From an uncultured Desulfovibrio sp. (GTDB lineage: Bacteria; Desulfobacterota; Desulfovibrionia; Desulfovibrionales; Desulfovibrionaceae), in assembly GCF_944324525.1 (NCBI RefSeq), contig NZ_CALUWS010000011.1:1-63026 (forward strand): 63,026 nt of DNA. Direction: 5' to 3'. Position numbers and translations under genes: made by a program. Of the stretch, positions 33,598-42,697 are shown piece after piece. The notes beneath the pieces are model-generated. The model was given only the letters and a program-made list of their open reading frames with translations. It was not told the origin of the DNA and made no database searches. The first letter of the stretch is position 1; the number at the start of each line of letters is the position of its first letter.

Positions 33598-36500
33598 ATG
33601 AAGAGAAGATCGTTTCTCAAGCTTTCCTGCGGGCTTGGCGCCGGGATCATGCTTTCCGGGCTGGGCCTGAGCCTCATGCCCGTGGAAGGCATGGCGCAGG
33701 AACTGAAGAAGATCGACAAGGTGAAGAGCGCCGCGCAGACCACCAGTATCTGCTGCTACTGCGCCGTGGGCTGCGGCCTTATCTGCAGCACGGACAAGAG
33801 CACCGGCAAGATCATCAATATCGAAGGCGACCCGGAACATCCGGTCAATGAAGGTTCCCTCTGCGCCAAGGGCGCGGGCATCTATCAGACCACGGAGGCC
33901 AACCCCCACCGTCTGACCAAGGTGCTGTACCGCGCGCCCCATGCCGACAAGTGGGAAGAAAAGGACTGGGATTTCGCCATCAGCCGCATCGCCGCCCACA
34001 TCAAGAAGGAGCGCGACGCCTCCTTCATGGTGAAGAACAAGGACGGCGCGGTGGTCAACCGTCTGGAAACCGTCGCCCATATGGGCAGCTCCAACATCGA
34101 CAGCGAGGAGTGCTGGAACATCGCCGCCTTCGCCCGTTCGCTCGGCCTGGTCTATCTTGAGCACCAGGCCCGGGTCTGACACGGCCCCACGGTACCGGCT
34201 CTGGCAGAGTCGTTCGGACGCGGCGCGATGACGAATCACTGGATTGATATTCAGCACAGTGATTGTATTCTTATTCAGGGCAGCAACGCTGCCGAAAACC
34301 ATCCCATTTCCTTCAAGTGGGTCATGCGTGCCAAGGACAAGGGCGCGACGGTCATCCATGTGGACCCGCGCTTCACCCGCACGTCGGCCCGCTGCTCGCT
34401 GTACGCGCCCCTGCGTTCGGGCACGGACATCGCGTTCCTGGGCGGGATGATCAACTACATCATTGAAAACGACAAGTTCTTCAAGGACTATGTGGTCAAC
34501 TACACCAATGCCCCGCTCCTCGTGGACGAGGGCTTCGGCTTCAAGGACGGCCTGTTCTCCGGCTTCGATCCCAAGAAGCGCAAGTATGACAAGAAGACAT
34601 GGGCCTACCAAAAGAACGCGGACGGCACCTTCAAGCGCGACAAGAGCCTGAAGGACAAGCATTGCGTCTTCCAGCTGCTGAAGAAGCACTACAGCCGCTA
34701 CGACATGAAGACCGTCTCCGCCGTGACGGGCACCCCCGTGGAAGATCTGAAGAAGGTCTATGAAGCCTTCTCCGCCACGGGCCGCCCGGACAAGGCGGGC
34801 ACCATCATGTACGCCCTGGGGCAGACGCACCACACCGTGGCCGTGCAGAACATCCGCTGCTTCGGCATCATCCAGCTTTTGCTGGGCAACATCGGCGTGT
34901 GCGGCGGCGGCATCAACGCCCTGCGCGGCGAACCCAACGTGCAGGGCTCCACGGACCATGCCCTGCTGTCCTACAACCTGCCGGGCTATCTGCCCGCCCC
35001 GCGCGTGGGGCACGGTTCCTTCGAGAACTATCTCAAGACCGTGGCCCGCACCACCGGCGAGCCGGATTCGCTCAACTGGCAGAGCAACTACAACAAGTAT
35101 GCCGTGAGTCTCATGCGGGCCTTCTTCCCCGATGCGCCCAAGGAGACCGGCTACGGCTTCGACTGGCTGCCCAAGCTGGACGACGGTCAGGACGCCTCGG
35201 TGCTGCCCCTCTTCGACGCGATGTACAAGGGCACCATCAAGGGCTTCTCCTGCTTCGGCCAGAACCCGGCCTGCAGCATCCCCAATTCCAACAAGGTGCG
35301 TGCCGCGCTCCAGAAGCTGGAATGGATGGTGCACTTCAACATCTTCGACAACGAGACGGCCTCCTTCTGGAAGCAGCCCGGCGTGGACCCCAAGAAGGTC
35401 GGTACCGAGGTCTTCCTCCTGCCGGCGTCCGCCTCGGTGGAGAAGGAAGGCAGCCAGGCCAACTCCGGCCGCTGGATGCAGTGGAAGTATGCCGCCGCCA
35501 AGGCCCCGGGCGACTGCCTGTCCGCCGGCGACGTCATCTACCGCATCCAGATGAAGCTGAAGGAGCTCTACAAGAAGGAGGGCGGCGTCTTCCCCGAGCC
35601 GGTGCTCGGCGTCTTCACCGACATGGTGGACGGCAAGGGCCGCTATGACGCCGAAAAGGTGGCGCGCCTCATCAACGGCGTGTTCACCCGCGACGTCACC
35701 ATCAACAACGTGGCCTACAAGAAGGGCGAATGCGTGCCCGGCTTCGCGCTGCTCCAGGCCGACGGTTCCACCGCCTGCGGCAACTGGATCTGCTCCGGCA
35801 GCTTCACCCGCGACGGCCAGAACCTCATGAAGCGCCGCGGCAAGAAGGACCCCACGGGCCTCGGGCTCTATCCCGAATGGTCGTATTCCTGGCCGGCCAA
35901 CCGCCGCGTCATCTACAACCGCGCCTCGGTGGACCCCCACGGCAAGCCCTGGAACCCCAAGCGCGCCCTTGTGGAATGGAAGGACGGCAAGTGGGTAGGG
36001 GACGTGGTGGACGGCGCGCCGCCGCCGCTGGCCGAGAAGGGCGGCAAGCTGCCCTTCATCATGCGGCCGGAAGGCGTGGGCTGTCTCTTCGGGCCGGGGC
36101 TGGCCGACGGGCCTTTCCCGGAACATTACGAACCCGTGGAAAGCCCCTTCGAGAAGCATCCCTTCTCCAAGCAGCGCAATACGCCGCTCCTGCGCCTCTA
36201 CGAGAGCGACAAGGACGTGTATGCTTCGGCCTCGGCCAAGTTCCCGCTGGTGATGACCACCTACTCCTGTACCGAACACTGGTGCACGGGGGCCCTCACC
36301 CGCTGGCAGTCCTGGCTGGTGGAAGCCCAGCCCGGCGCGTACGTGGAGCTGAGCGAGGAGCTTGCCAAGGAGCGCGGCCTCAAGAACGGCGACAAGATCC
36401 GCGTGGTCTCCGCCCGTGGTTCCGTGGAAGCGGTGGCCATGGTCACCCCGCGCATCACGCCCTTCCAGTGCGGCGACAAGAAGGTCCACCTTGTGGGCAT

Positions 36501-36630
36501 GACCTTCAACTACGGCTGGATGACCCCGGGCGGCGACTCGGCCAACCTGCTGACGCCCACCTGCGGCGACTCCAACAGCATGACGCCCGAGTATAAGGCC
36601 TTCATGGTCAACATCGAAAAGATAGCCTAA
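33598..36630 (+). CDS. fdhA: Periplasmic formate dehydrogenase alpha subunit, selenoprotein
   Basis: The catalytic subunit oxidises formate to CO2 using a bis-molybdopterin Mo or W centre. It is 1010 residues long when the in-frame TGA at 34177-34179 is read as selenocysteine 194 in the motif V-U-H-GP. The N-terminus is a twin-arginine signal (RRSFLKLS), and a [4Fe-4S] site is formed by Cys52 or 53, Cys55, Cys59 and a later SLCAKG. Molybdopterin-binding blocks (QGSNAAENHP, RCFGIIQLLLGNIGVCGGG, TTYSCTEHWCTG) follow. fdhB starts 12 bp after its stop. tRNA-Sec in this window supports UGA recoding. Confidence 0.97.
34177..34215 (+). promoter_or_regulatory. Sec UGA codon and putative bacterial SECIS hairpin
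   Basis: The recoded UGA is at 34177-34179. About 15-25 nt downstream an ACCG-GCUC-UGG hairpin (34194-34204) resembles the apical part of the E. coli fdh SECIS, with a similar GGCUCU loop region. The fold is by eye. Confidence 0.6.
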
Positions 36631-36642
36631 GGAGCGATGACG

Positions 36643-37290
36643 ATGAGCAACGGAAAGTCCATCATTGTTGATACGTCTCGCTGCACGGGCTGCCGTGGTT
36701 GCCAGGTGGCCTGCAAGCAGTGGAACGGGCTGCCCGCCAGCCCCACCACCCAGACCGGGACCTACCAGAACCCGCCGGACTTCAACGGCTGCACCTACAA
36801 GGTGGTGCGCTTCGCCGACGGGCGCGGCGCGGACGGCAAGCCCTACTGGTACTTTACCAGCGACATGTGCCGTCATTGCGTGGAACCGCCCTGTCTGGCC
36901 GGTTCCAGCGTGGAAGGCGGCATGATCCACGATGAAGCCACCGGAGCCGTGGTCTATACCGCCAAGAGCAAGGACGACGACTTCGAGACCGCGCAGAGCG
37001 TCTGTCCCTACAACGTGCCGCGCAAGAACGAAGAGACCGGCGCTATGGTCAAGTGCACCATGTGCATCGACCGCATCAGCAACGGCATGGTGCCGGCCTG
37101 CGTGCAGGCCTGTCCCACCGGGGCTATGGTCTTCGGCGACCGGGACGAGATCCTGGCCGAAGTGCAGCGCCGCGTGACCGAACTGAAAAAGACCCATCCC
37201 AAGGCTCAGGCCGTGGATGCGGACAGCGTACGGGTCATCTTCATCGTGACCGATGATCCCGCCCGCTATCACAGCCATCTCAAGGCCTGA
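36643..37290 (+). CDS. fdhB: Formate dehydrogenase iron-sulfur beta subunit
   Basis: The 215-residue product transfers electrons from FdhA to periplasmic cytochromes. It has ferredoxin-type cysteine clusters: CTGCRGCQVACKQWNG at the start, CRHCVEPPC, CPYNVPRKN, CTMCIDRI and CVQACPTGAM, enough for three to four [4Fe-4S] centres. No membrane anchor is present, so the complex is soluble, exported with the alpha subunit's Tat signal. The second ATG (36643) is favoured because GGAG lies 8 nt upstream, against 2 nt for 36637. Confidence 0.95.
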   Translation: MSNGKSIIVDTSRCTGCRGCQVACKQWNGLPASPTTQTGTYQNPPDFNGCTYKVVRFADGRGADGKPYWYFTSDMCRHCVEPPCLAGSSVEGGMIHDEATGAVVYTAKSKDDDFETAQSVCPYNVPRKNEETGAMVKCTMCIDRISNGMVPACVQACPTGAMVFGDRDEILAEVQRRVTELKKTHPKAQAVDADSVRVIFIVTDDPARYHSHLKA

Positions 37291-37305
37291 TCCCGCCTGA
37301 CCACC

Positions 37306-37351
37306 GGCCGCCCTCCGCCCGTCCCTTCCCCCCCGGCGGCGGAGGGCGGCC
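37306..37351 (+). terminator. Long hairpin between fdhB and fdhE
   Basis: GGCCGCCCTCCGCC pairs perfectly over 14 bp with GGCGGAGGGCGGCC across an 18-nt loop. No T-tract follows, so it may limit read-through into fdhE or stabilise the fdhAB mRNA. Confidence 0.5.
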
Positions 37352-37370
37352 CCTGCAACAAGGATACACG

Positions 37371-38318
37371 ATGACTTCCCGCCCCACGGCAACTCCCGAA
37401 ACGGCCGCGCCCGCCGCTGCCGCCGCATCTGAAGGAACGGGCAAGACCGCCCGCCTTATCGCCATCCTGCGTGACGCCTGCCCGGAACAGCAGGCCCTGC
37501 TGGATGCCTTTGCCCCTGTCCTCTGCCTGCGCGAGACCGCCCTTGCCGAGGAGGCCGCCCGCCGCGCCGCCGCTCCCGCTCCCGCAACGCCGGAAACGGG
37601 AACGCCGGCCGCCGCATCCGCCGGAAAAGGCGGCATGGATGTGGAATGCGCCGCTCGCTGGGCCGAACCCCTCCTGGACGCCCTCAAGCAGGGCTTTCCC
37701 GCGGTGGCGGACGCCTGGGAGCAGCTGCGCGAGGCCATCCGCGCCGATGCCGCACTGCCCGCCTATCTCTGCCTTGCCCGGCGGGGACGCAAGCGGCCCG
37801 CTCTGTCCACCTGGTGCAAGGAACGCCATCTGTCCGCCGATGCCGTGAACCTCTTTGCCGAACAGCTCGCCCGGCTGGCCGGTGCTGCGGCCCAGCTCGG
37901 CCGGCCCGAACGGGAAAGCGGCGACGCCACCTGCCCCTACTGCGGCGGACGGGCCGAGATCAGCCTCATCCACGGCACGGAGGGCCGCCGCTACCTGCAA
38001 TGCGGCCACTGCTCCCGTCTCTGGCGCTTCAAGCGCACCCTCTGCCCCCACTGCGGCGCGGAAGGCAACGGCATCCTGCGCCATATTTTTGTGGACGGAC
38101 AGCCCGATCTGCGCGCCGTCGTCTGCGAGACCTGCCGCCATTACATTTTAGAGGCCGACCTGCGCCCCCGCGACATGCCGCTGGAGATCGGCCACGTCCT
38201 CTCCCTCGTCATGGGCCACCTCGACGCCCTGGCTCAGGAAGACGGCGCATCCCCCCTCAGCCTCTCCCGCCCGGCCGCCGCACGCGCCGTGAGCGCCGCC
38301 GAAGAAACTGTGCATTAA
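37371..38318 (+). CDS. fdhE: Formate dehydrogenase accessory protein FdhE
   Basis: FdhE is a rubredoxin-like iron-binding factor required for formate dehydrogenase maturation. The 315-residue product has an alanine/proline-rich N-terminus and a C-terminal zinc/iron-binding part with four CXXC sites: CPYCGG, CGHCSRLW, CPHCGAEG and CETCRHY. It follows fdhB by 80 bp. A TAA stop leads straight into repeat B2. Confidence 0.9.
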   Translation: MTSRPTATPETAAPAAAAASEGTGKTARLIAILRDACPEQQALLDAFAPVLCLRETALAEEAARRAAAPAPATPETGTPAAASAGKGGMDVECAARWAEPLLDALKQGFPAVADAWEQLREAIRADAALPAYLCLARRGRKRPALSTWCKERHLSADAVNLFAEQLARLAGAAAQLGRPERESGDATCPYCGGRAEISLIHGTEGRRYLQCGHCSRLWRFKRTLCPHCGAEGNGILRHIFVDGQPDLRAVVCETCRHYILEADLRPRDMPLEIGHVLSLVMGHLDALAQEDGASPLSLSRPAAARAVSAAEETVH

Positions 38319-38434
38319 AGCCTACACATTACCGTTTAGTGGGGGGAAGGGGAACCCCTCCGCCGGCGCGGGAGGGGTTCCCCTTCCCCCCAGGCCCCCC
38401 ATCCCTTCCCCAGCGCGCTTTTGTCAGGCGATGC
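38316..38434. repeat. Family B palindromic element (B2)
   Basis: AGCCTACACATTACC at the left resembles the family end, then a G-rich arm with GGGGAACCCCT and its inverted copy AGGGGTTCCCC enclose a CGCCGGCG core, followed by the C-rich tail and AGCGCGC. Orientation is opposite to B1. The TTAA at the left is the fdhE stop region. Confidence 0.7.
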
Positions 38435-38581
38435 CGGGGTATGCGGAAAGCATGTTGAGATGGTGGGTAAAGTTATGTGAACAAGCCGTGGGGGCAGGGG
38501 CCGTGCCGTTCGCCGTATCGCGCAAGCCGTCGCACGGCTTTTACGTCCCCCGGCAGCATGAAGAAAAAAACAGGGATCAGT

Positions 38582-39169
38582 ATGATTGGTTCATGGACGC
38601 ATGACGAATTCGTGGAAGAAGTCAGGAAATTTCACTGCCATGTGGCCCCCGGCGTCATCATCGGCGGCTATATGGTGGAAATGGCCCGCCGGGCCCTGCC
38701 GCAGGGGATCCTCTTTGACGCCGTGGCAGAGACCGTGCAATGTCTGCCCGACGCCGTGCAGCTGCTCACGCCCTGCACCGTGGGCAATGGCTGGCTGCGG
38801 GTCTATCATTTCGGCATCTATGCCCTGACCCTCTACGACAAGACCAACGGCGAAGGCGTACGCGTGCGTCTCGACGCCGGCAACCTCGACCGCTGGCCCA
38901 ATGTGCGCGCCTGGTTTTTCAAGGAAAAACCCAAGCGTGAACAGGATTCCGACGCCCTGCACCGCGAGATCCGCGAAGCCGGCTTCGCTCTTCTTCAGGC
39001 CGCCCCTGTGCGCATCCACGCTGATTCCCTGCGCCACAAGGGCAAGGGACAGGTCATCCGCTGCCCCCGCTGCGGCGAATGGTATCCCGCCGAACTCGGC
39101 CCCACCTGCCGCCCCTGCCAGGGCGCCGGCCCCTATGAAAACTGGGCCGGGCTGCATGGCGTGAGGTAG
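38582..39169 (+). CDS. FmdE-family protein
   Basis: The 195-residue product belongs to the FmdE (formylmethanofuran dehydrogenase subunit E-like) family. It has the signature KFHCHVAPGVIIGGYM near residue 15, a CTVGNGW segment near 62, and a C-terminal zinc ribbon (CPRCGEWYPAELGPTCRPC). The enzymatic role is unsettled; such genes accompany formate dehydrogenase and molybdenum-cofactor genes in sulfate reducers. A possible earlier ATG at 38558 would add MKKKTGIS. Motif C lies just upstream. Confidence 0.85.
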   Translation: MIGSWTHDEFVEEVRKFHCHVAPGVIIGGYMVEMARRALPQGILFDAVAETVQCLPDAVQLLTPCTVGNGWLRVYHFGIYALTLYDKTNGEGVRVRLDAGNLDRWPNVRAWFFKEKPKREQDSDALHREIREAGFALLQAAPVRIHADSLRHKGKGQVIRCPRCGEWYPAELGPTCRPCQGAGPYENWAGLHGVR

Positions 39170-39177
39170 GTTGTTTT

Positions 39178-39276
39178 TTGTGTGGGGGGGAAGGGGAACC
39201 CCTTTCGCTAGCGCGCAAAGGGGTTCCCCTTCCCCCCACGCCCCCCAACCCCTCCCCAAACGCGCTTTACCGCCTC
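39178..39276. repeat. Family B palindromic element (B3)
   Basis: Arms GGGGAACCCCTTT and AAAGGGGTTCCCC enclose CGCTAGCGCGC, followed by a C-rich tail and AAACGCGCTTTACC. It starts 9 bp after the fmdE-like TAG stop. Confidence 0.7.
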
Positions 39277-39386
39277 CTTGTTGCGGCGTCGTGCCACACG
39301 GGCTTTCCTTTATTGCTGACTGCCGGGCCACGCGGAAAGGAGAGAGTAGTCTTGTCCCACACCCATCGGCCATTGCTGTGATTCCA

Positions 39387-39485
39387 TAGCGCATTTTCGG
39401 TTTGGCGTTTCGCGGAAAAAATGCGTTTTTTTCGCCAGGGTTTGGCCGGGCGGCGTTCTGCCCTTTTCAAGGGTAAAACGCTCTC
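39387..39485. repeat. Family A element, internally deleted (A8)
   Basis: TAGCGCATTTTCGG begins it and GGTAAAACGCTCT ends it; the middle keeps TTTCGCGGAAAAAATGCG and GCCGGGCGGCG. Confidence 0.65.
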
Positions 39486-39697
39486 CACGCAGGGCCTTGT
39501 CCTATCAGTGGCGAGTCTGTCTCCTCATGACTCGAAATATGAGCCTGATATGCGGGAAAACGGCTCTTGCGCTTCTCTCTTTTTCCTGAAAACATGCCAG
39601 TACGCCGGAGGTCTTTTTTCATGCCGCCGGGGGACTGGCGTTCGTGGGGAGGCTGAGGCGGTACATATCCCTTTCATCTTCCTGGGCAAGAGTTTTT
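39486..39697. other. Intergenic stretch with motif C
   Basis: No gene is supported. The motif ATGCCGCCGGGGGAC (39621-39635) is an inverted copy of motif C seen at six other intergenic places. Confidence 0.4.
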
Positions 39698-39776
39698 GCG
39701 GGAGGAAAGGGGGGCGCGGGGGGAAAGGAGGGGGCTTTTTGCAAAAAGCTCCCTCCTTTCCCCCCGCAAAAAAATA
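39698..39776. repeat. Family B palindromic element (B4)
   Basis: Here the stem is GGAGGGGGCTTTTTG with CAAAAAGCTCCCTCC, unlike the AACCCC type, but still self-complementary. It ends 30 bp before the glycerate kinase start. Confidence 0.65.
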
Positions 39777-39808
39777 ACCTAACCACCACCAAAAAGGACA
39801 AACAGAGC

Positions 39809-41143
39809 ATGCGGCAGCAACTGGAACGGATCTTTCGGGCGGGGCTGGCGGCGGTTGCGCCGGACGCGGCCTTGCGGCGGCATGTGCGGCGCGAGGGCGA
39901 CGCGCTTTGTGTGGACGGGGAAATATGGCCGCTGCCGGAGCGGGGCCGGGTGCTGGTCATCGGGGCGGGCAAGGGGGCCGCGCCGCTGGCGCGGGCTATG
40001 GAAGGCCTTCTGGGCGAACGTATCGACGAGGGGGCCATCATCGTCAAGTACGGGCACGGCATGCCGCTGGAGAGGATCCAGGTGTATGAGGCGGCGCATC
40101 CGGTGCCGGACACGGCCGGTCAGGCGGCGACGCGGCATATCCTGCGGCTGGCGGAAGAGGCGGGGCCGGATGATCTGGTCATCTGCCTGTTCACCGGCGG
40201 GGCGAGCGCCCTGACGCCCGCGCCCGTGCCGGGGGTGACGCTGGAGGACACGCAGCGCCTGACGGCAAGCCTGCTGGCCTGCGGGGCGACCATCCAGGAG
40301 ATGAACGCCCTGCGCAAGCATCTGTCGGCGTTTGGGGGCGGGCAGCTGGCGCGGGCGGCTGCGCCGGCGCGCGTGCTGAGTTTTCTGGTCTCGGACGTCA
40401 TCGGGGACGACATGGGGGTCATCGCATCCGGCCCTACGTCGCCGGATGCCTCGACCTTTGCGGATTGCCTGGAGCTGCTGGCCCGCTACGGACTGGAGGA
40501 GAAGCTGCCGCCGACGCTCGTGCAAAGCCTGCGCGACGGCGCGGCCGGACGGCGGCCGGAGACGCCCAAGGCGGATGATCCCTTGTTCCGGCAGGTCTGC
40601 ACGCGCATCGTGGCCGGGAACGGTCAGGCGCTGGCGGCGGCGGCGCAGGCGGCGCGGGAGCTGGGTATGGCGGTCCATGTGCGGGAGCGGCCGTATACCG
40701 GCGAAGCGCGCGAGTGTGCCGTCCGGCTGATGTATGAGGCCCGGGAAGAGGCGCGGCGTTTCGGCAAGGCGGGGCAAACTTTCTGTTATCTTGCCGGCGG
40801 GGAATGCACGGTCACGCTGTGCGGCACGGGCAGGGGCGGGCGCAATCAGGAAATGGCGCTGGCGGCGTCCCTGCATCTGCGGGAAGCGGGAGAGAGCAGG
40901 ATAACGGCGCTTTTTGCGGGCACGGACGGGACGGACGGCCCTACGGACGCCGCGGGCGGTTTTGCCGACGGGCAGGCGCTGGCGGGGCGTGAGGCGGAAG
41001 CCCGGGAACAGCTGGCGCAGAACGACAGCTATACGGTTCTGGAGCAGGCGGGCCTGCTGCTGCGGACAGGGCCGACGCTGACCAACGTGATGGATATGGC
41101 GATTTTGTGCGTGGAATCACAGACAGACGGAAACGCAGCTTGA
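39809..41143 (+). CDS. Glycerate 2-kinase (MOFRL family)
   Basis: This enzyme phosphorylates D-glycerate to 2-phosphoglycerate. The 444-residue product has the N-terminal DUF4147 domain (VLVIGAGKGAAPLARAME near 45-62, LFTGGASAL near 130, RKHLSAFGGGQLA near 170) and the C-terminal MOFRL domain (CYLAGGECTVTL, GGRNQEMALAA, GTDGTDGPTDAAGG). Start 39809 has AAAGGA upstream. The stop codon overlaps the -35 of the perR promoter. Confidence 0.92.
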   Translation: MRQQLERIFRAGLAAVAPDAALRRHVRREGDALCVDGEIWPLPERGRVLVIGAGKGAAPLARAMEGLLGERIDEGAIIVKYGHGMPLERIQVYEAAHPVPDTAGQAATRHILRLAEEAGPDDLVICLFTGGASALTPAPVPGVTLEDTQRLTASLLACGATIQEMNALRKHLSAFGGGQLARAAAPARVLSFLVSDVIGDDMGVIASGPTSPDASTFADCLELLARYGLEEKLPPTLVQSLRDGAAGRRPETPKADDPLFRQVCTRIVAGNGQALAAAAQAARELGMAVHVRERPYTGEARECAVRLMYEAREEARRFGKAGQTFCYLAGGECTVTLCGTGRGGRNQEMALAASLHLREAGESRITALFAGTDGTDGPTDAAGGFADGQALAGREAEAREQLAQNDSYTVLEQAGLLLRTGPTLTNVMDMAILCVESQTDGNAA

Positions 41144-41175
41144 CATATTTCTCTCCTATCAGTAATAGTTATTGA
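41140..41175 (+). promoter_or_regulatory. perR promoter with overlapping palindromic operator
   Basis: TTGACA (41140-41145) and TAATAG (41163-41168) have a 17-bp spacer. TCAGTAATAGTTATTGA (41159-41175) is a near-palindrome over the -10, matching the form of Fur/PerR boxes. Autoregulation by the encoded regulator is likely. Confidence 0.6.
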
Positions 41176-41189
41176 AACTGGAGGAAATG

Positions 41190-41600
41190 ATGGCTCATAT
41201 ACAGACGCGGATGACCCGCCAGCGAGCGGTCATCCTGGAAGAGCTGCGCAAAACGAAGACGCATCCCACCGCGGATGAGTTGTACGGGATGGTGCGGCAG
41301 CGCCTGCCGCGCATCAGCCTGGGGACGGTGTACCGCAATCTGGATTTCCTGGCGGACAACGGAACGATCCGTCGGCTGGAGGCTTCCGGAAGCACCAAGC
41401 GCTTTGACGGCGATATTTCCGCGCATCAGCACGTGCGTTGCGTCTCCTGCGGACGTATCGGCGACGTCATGCCGCCCGTGCCGGAGCCCTCTGTGGAAGG
41501 GATCGAGGTTCCGGGCTTCCATTGTCTCCATGCCGCGCGGGTGGAGTTTGACGGCCTGTGCGAAGAATGCGCGGCGCTGGCTGCGACAGGCAGACAATAG
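41190..41600 (+). CDS. perR: Fur-family peroxide regulator PerR
   Basis: The 136-residue product has a winged-helix DNA-binding domain (MTRQRAVILEELRKTKTHPTADELY) followed by the metal-binding domain with HQHVRC, CVSCG and CEEC cysteine pairs for structural zinc. The second of two adjacent ATGs is preferred (GGAGG 5 nt upstream). It is near bfr and rubredoxin, the oxidative-stress group in Desulfovibrio; a Fur role is not excluded. Confidence 0.85.
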   Translation: MAHIQTRMTRQRAVILEELRKTKTHPTADELYGMVRQRLPRISLGTVYRNLDFLADNGTIRRLEASGSTKRFDGDISAHQHVRCVSCGRIGDVMPPVPEPSVEGIEVPGFHCLHAARVEFDGLCEECAALAATGRQ

Positions 41601-41733
41601 GCTTTGCTTTTGCGGGGGGGACGGTGTAGTTTGATGACTGTCCCTGTACATCCCGCCATATCGTGGATGACGGGTCCTCCGGCGGGGGATCCGTCATCCG
41701 CATGCAGGGAGCGGCGGCTCCAGGGGCGGCGAT

Positions 41734-41881
41734 AGAGCGTTTCACCTTTGAAAAAGGTGAAACGCGAGGCGGCGGCATAGCGCCGCCCGGCCCAAGGTGA
41801 GCGGAAAAACCGCGTTTTTTCCGCGAAACGCCAGGCCGTATGGTTTGAAACGCGCAGCGTTTCAAACTGAAAATGCTCTAG
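41734..41881. repeat. Family A element, full copy (A1)
   Basis: It runs from AGAGCGTTTCACC to GAAAATGCTCTAG over 148 bp. Four stems are visible: TTTCACCTTT/AAAGGTGAAA, a GGCGGCGGC/GCGCCGCC pair, GCGGAAAAACC/GTTTTTTCCGC and TTTGAAACGC/GCGTTTCAAA. It separates perR from bfr. Confidence 0.85.
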
Positions 41882-41927
41882 TGACCGGGAGCAATTCCAC
41901 AAAACCACGAACCGGGAGAATGAAGGA

Positions 41928-42464
41928 ATGAGCAAGGATCGCAAGGAACGCAAGGCCAATGTGGTTGAGGTGCTGAACAAGGCGCGCAGCATGGAGCTTT
42001 ATGCCGTGCACCAGTACATGAACCAGCATTACAGCCTCGACGGTCTGGACTATGGCGAACTGGCCGCCAACATGAAGCTCATCGCCATCGATGAAATGAA
42101 GCACGCCGAGGCCTTTGCCGAACGCATCAAGGAACTTGGCGGCGAGCCCACCAGCGAAAAGGACGGCAAGGTCAAGACCGGCGAAGAAGTGCTCGCCATC
42201 TATGAAGGCGACGCCGCCCGCGAAGACGCTACCATCGACGCCTATAATTCCTTCATCAAGGTCTGCAACGAAAACGGCGATATCGTCACGGCCCGCCTCT
42301 TTGAGCGCATCATCGACGAAGAGCAGGCCCATATGAACTACTATGAAAACATTGCCGAGCACATCAAATCGCTCGGCGCCGTCTATCTGGCCAAGATCGC
42401 CGGAACGCCTTCCAGCACCGGCCCCTCCAAGGGCTTCGTGCAGAACGGCGGCAATCAGGGCTAG
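41928..42464 (+). CDS. bfr: Bacterioferritin
   Basis: The 178-residue product stores iron as a 24-mer with a ferroxidase centre. Visible ligands are Glu in SMELYAVHQYMNQH, EMKHAEAF (Glu and His), and EEQAHMNYY. The Desulfovibrio protein is known to bind iron-coproporphyrin III and to use a type-2 rubredoxin as partner; the rubredoxin gene is next here. AAGGA precedes the start at 41928. The TAG stop lies at the edge of repeat A2. Confidence 0.93.
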   Translation: MSKDRKERKANVVEVLNKARSMELYAVHQYMNQHYSLDGLDYGELAANMKLIAIDEMKHAEAFAERIKELGGEPTSEKDGKVKTGEEVLAIYEGDAAREDATIDAYNSFIKVCNENGDIVTARLFERIIDEEQAHMNYYENIAEHIKSLGAVYLAKIAGTPSSTGPSKGFVQNGGNQG

Positions 42465-42610
42465 CGCGTTTTGCCTTTGAAAAAGCGGAACGCGAGGCGG
42501 CGGCACAGCGCCGCCCGGCCAAAAGTGGGCGGAAAAACCGCGTTTTTTCCGCGAAATGCCAGGTCGTATGGTTTGGAACACGAAGTGTTTCAAATGGAAA
42601 ATGCTCTAGG
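42461..42610. repeat. Family A element, full copy (A2)
   Basis: It spans from CTAGCGCGTTTTGCC to GGAAAATGCTCTAGG. Its left CTAG contains the bfr stop codon. The central stems match A1. Confidence 0.85.
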
Positions 42611-42697
42611 GCGACGGTCTGAGCTTTGCCGGTTCAAGGGAACATCGTGTTCCGCGGGATGCGAAACAGTCGAGACAACAGCAAAGGAGCGTTCAGC

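Noticed and set aside
34177-34179. Nonsense mutation splitting fdhA
   Set aside because: The TGA is at the conserved selenocysteine position, both sides are intact, and tRNA-Sec is present in the window.
33592-37428. A minus-strand open frame of about 1280 codons across the formate dehydrogenase genes
   Set aside because: It mirrors the third-position GC bias of fdhA-fdhB. Its translation is rich in His, Ala and Gly without any domain, and the opposite strand has clear catalytic motifs.
38338-38434. Family B hairpins as ordinary intrinsic terminators
   Set aside because: Most copies have no T-tract after the stem, and they also occur upstream of genes and in both orientations.
38477-38581. 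Molybdenum-cofactor riboswitch upstream of the FmdE-like gene
   Set aside because: GC-rich hairpins including AGCCGT-CGC-ACGGCT are present, but I could not match the conserved core of that riboswitch.
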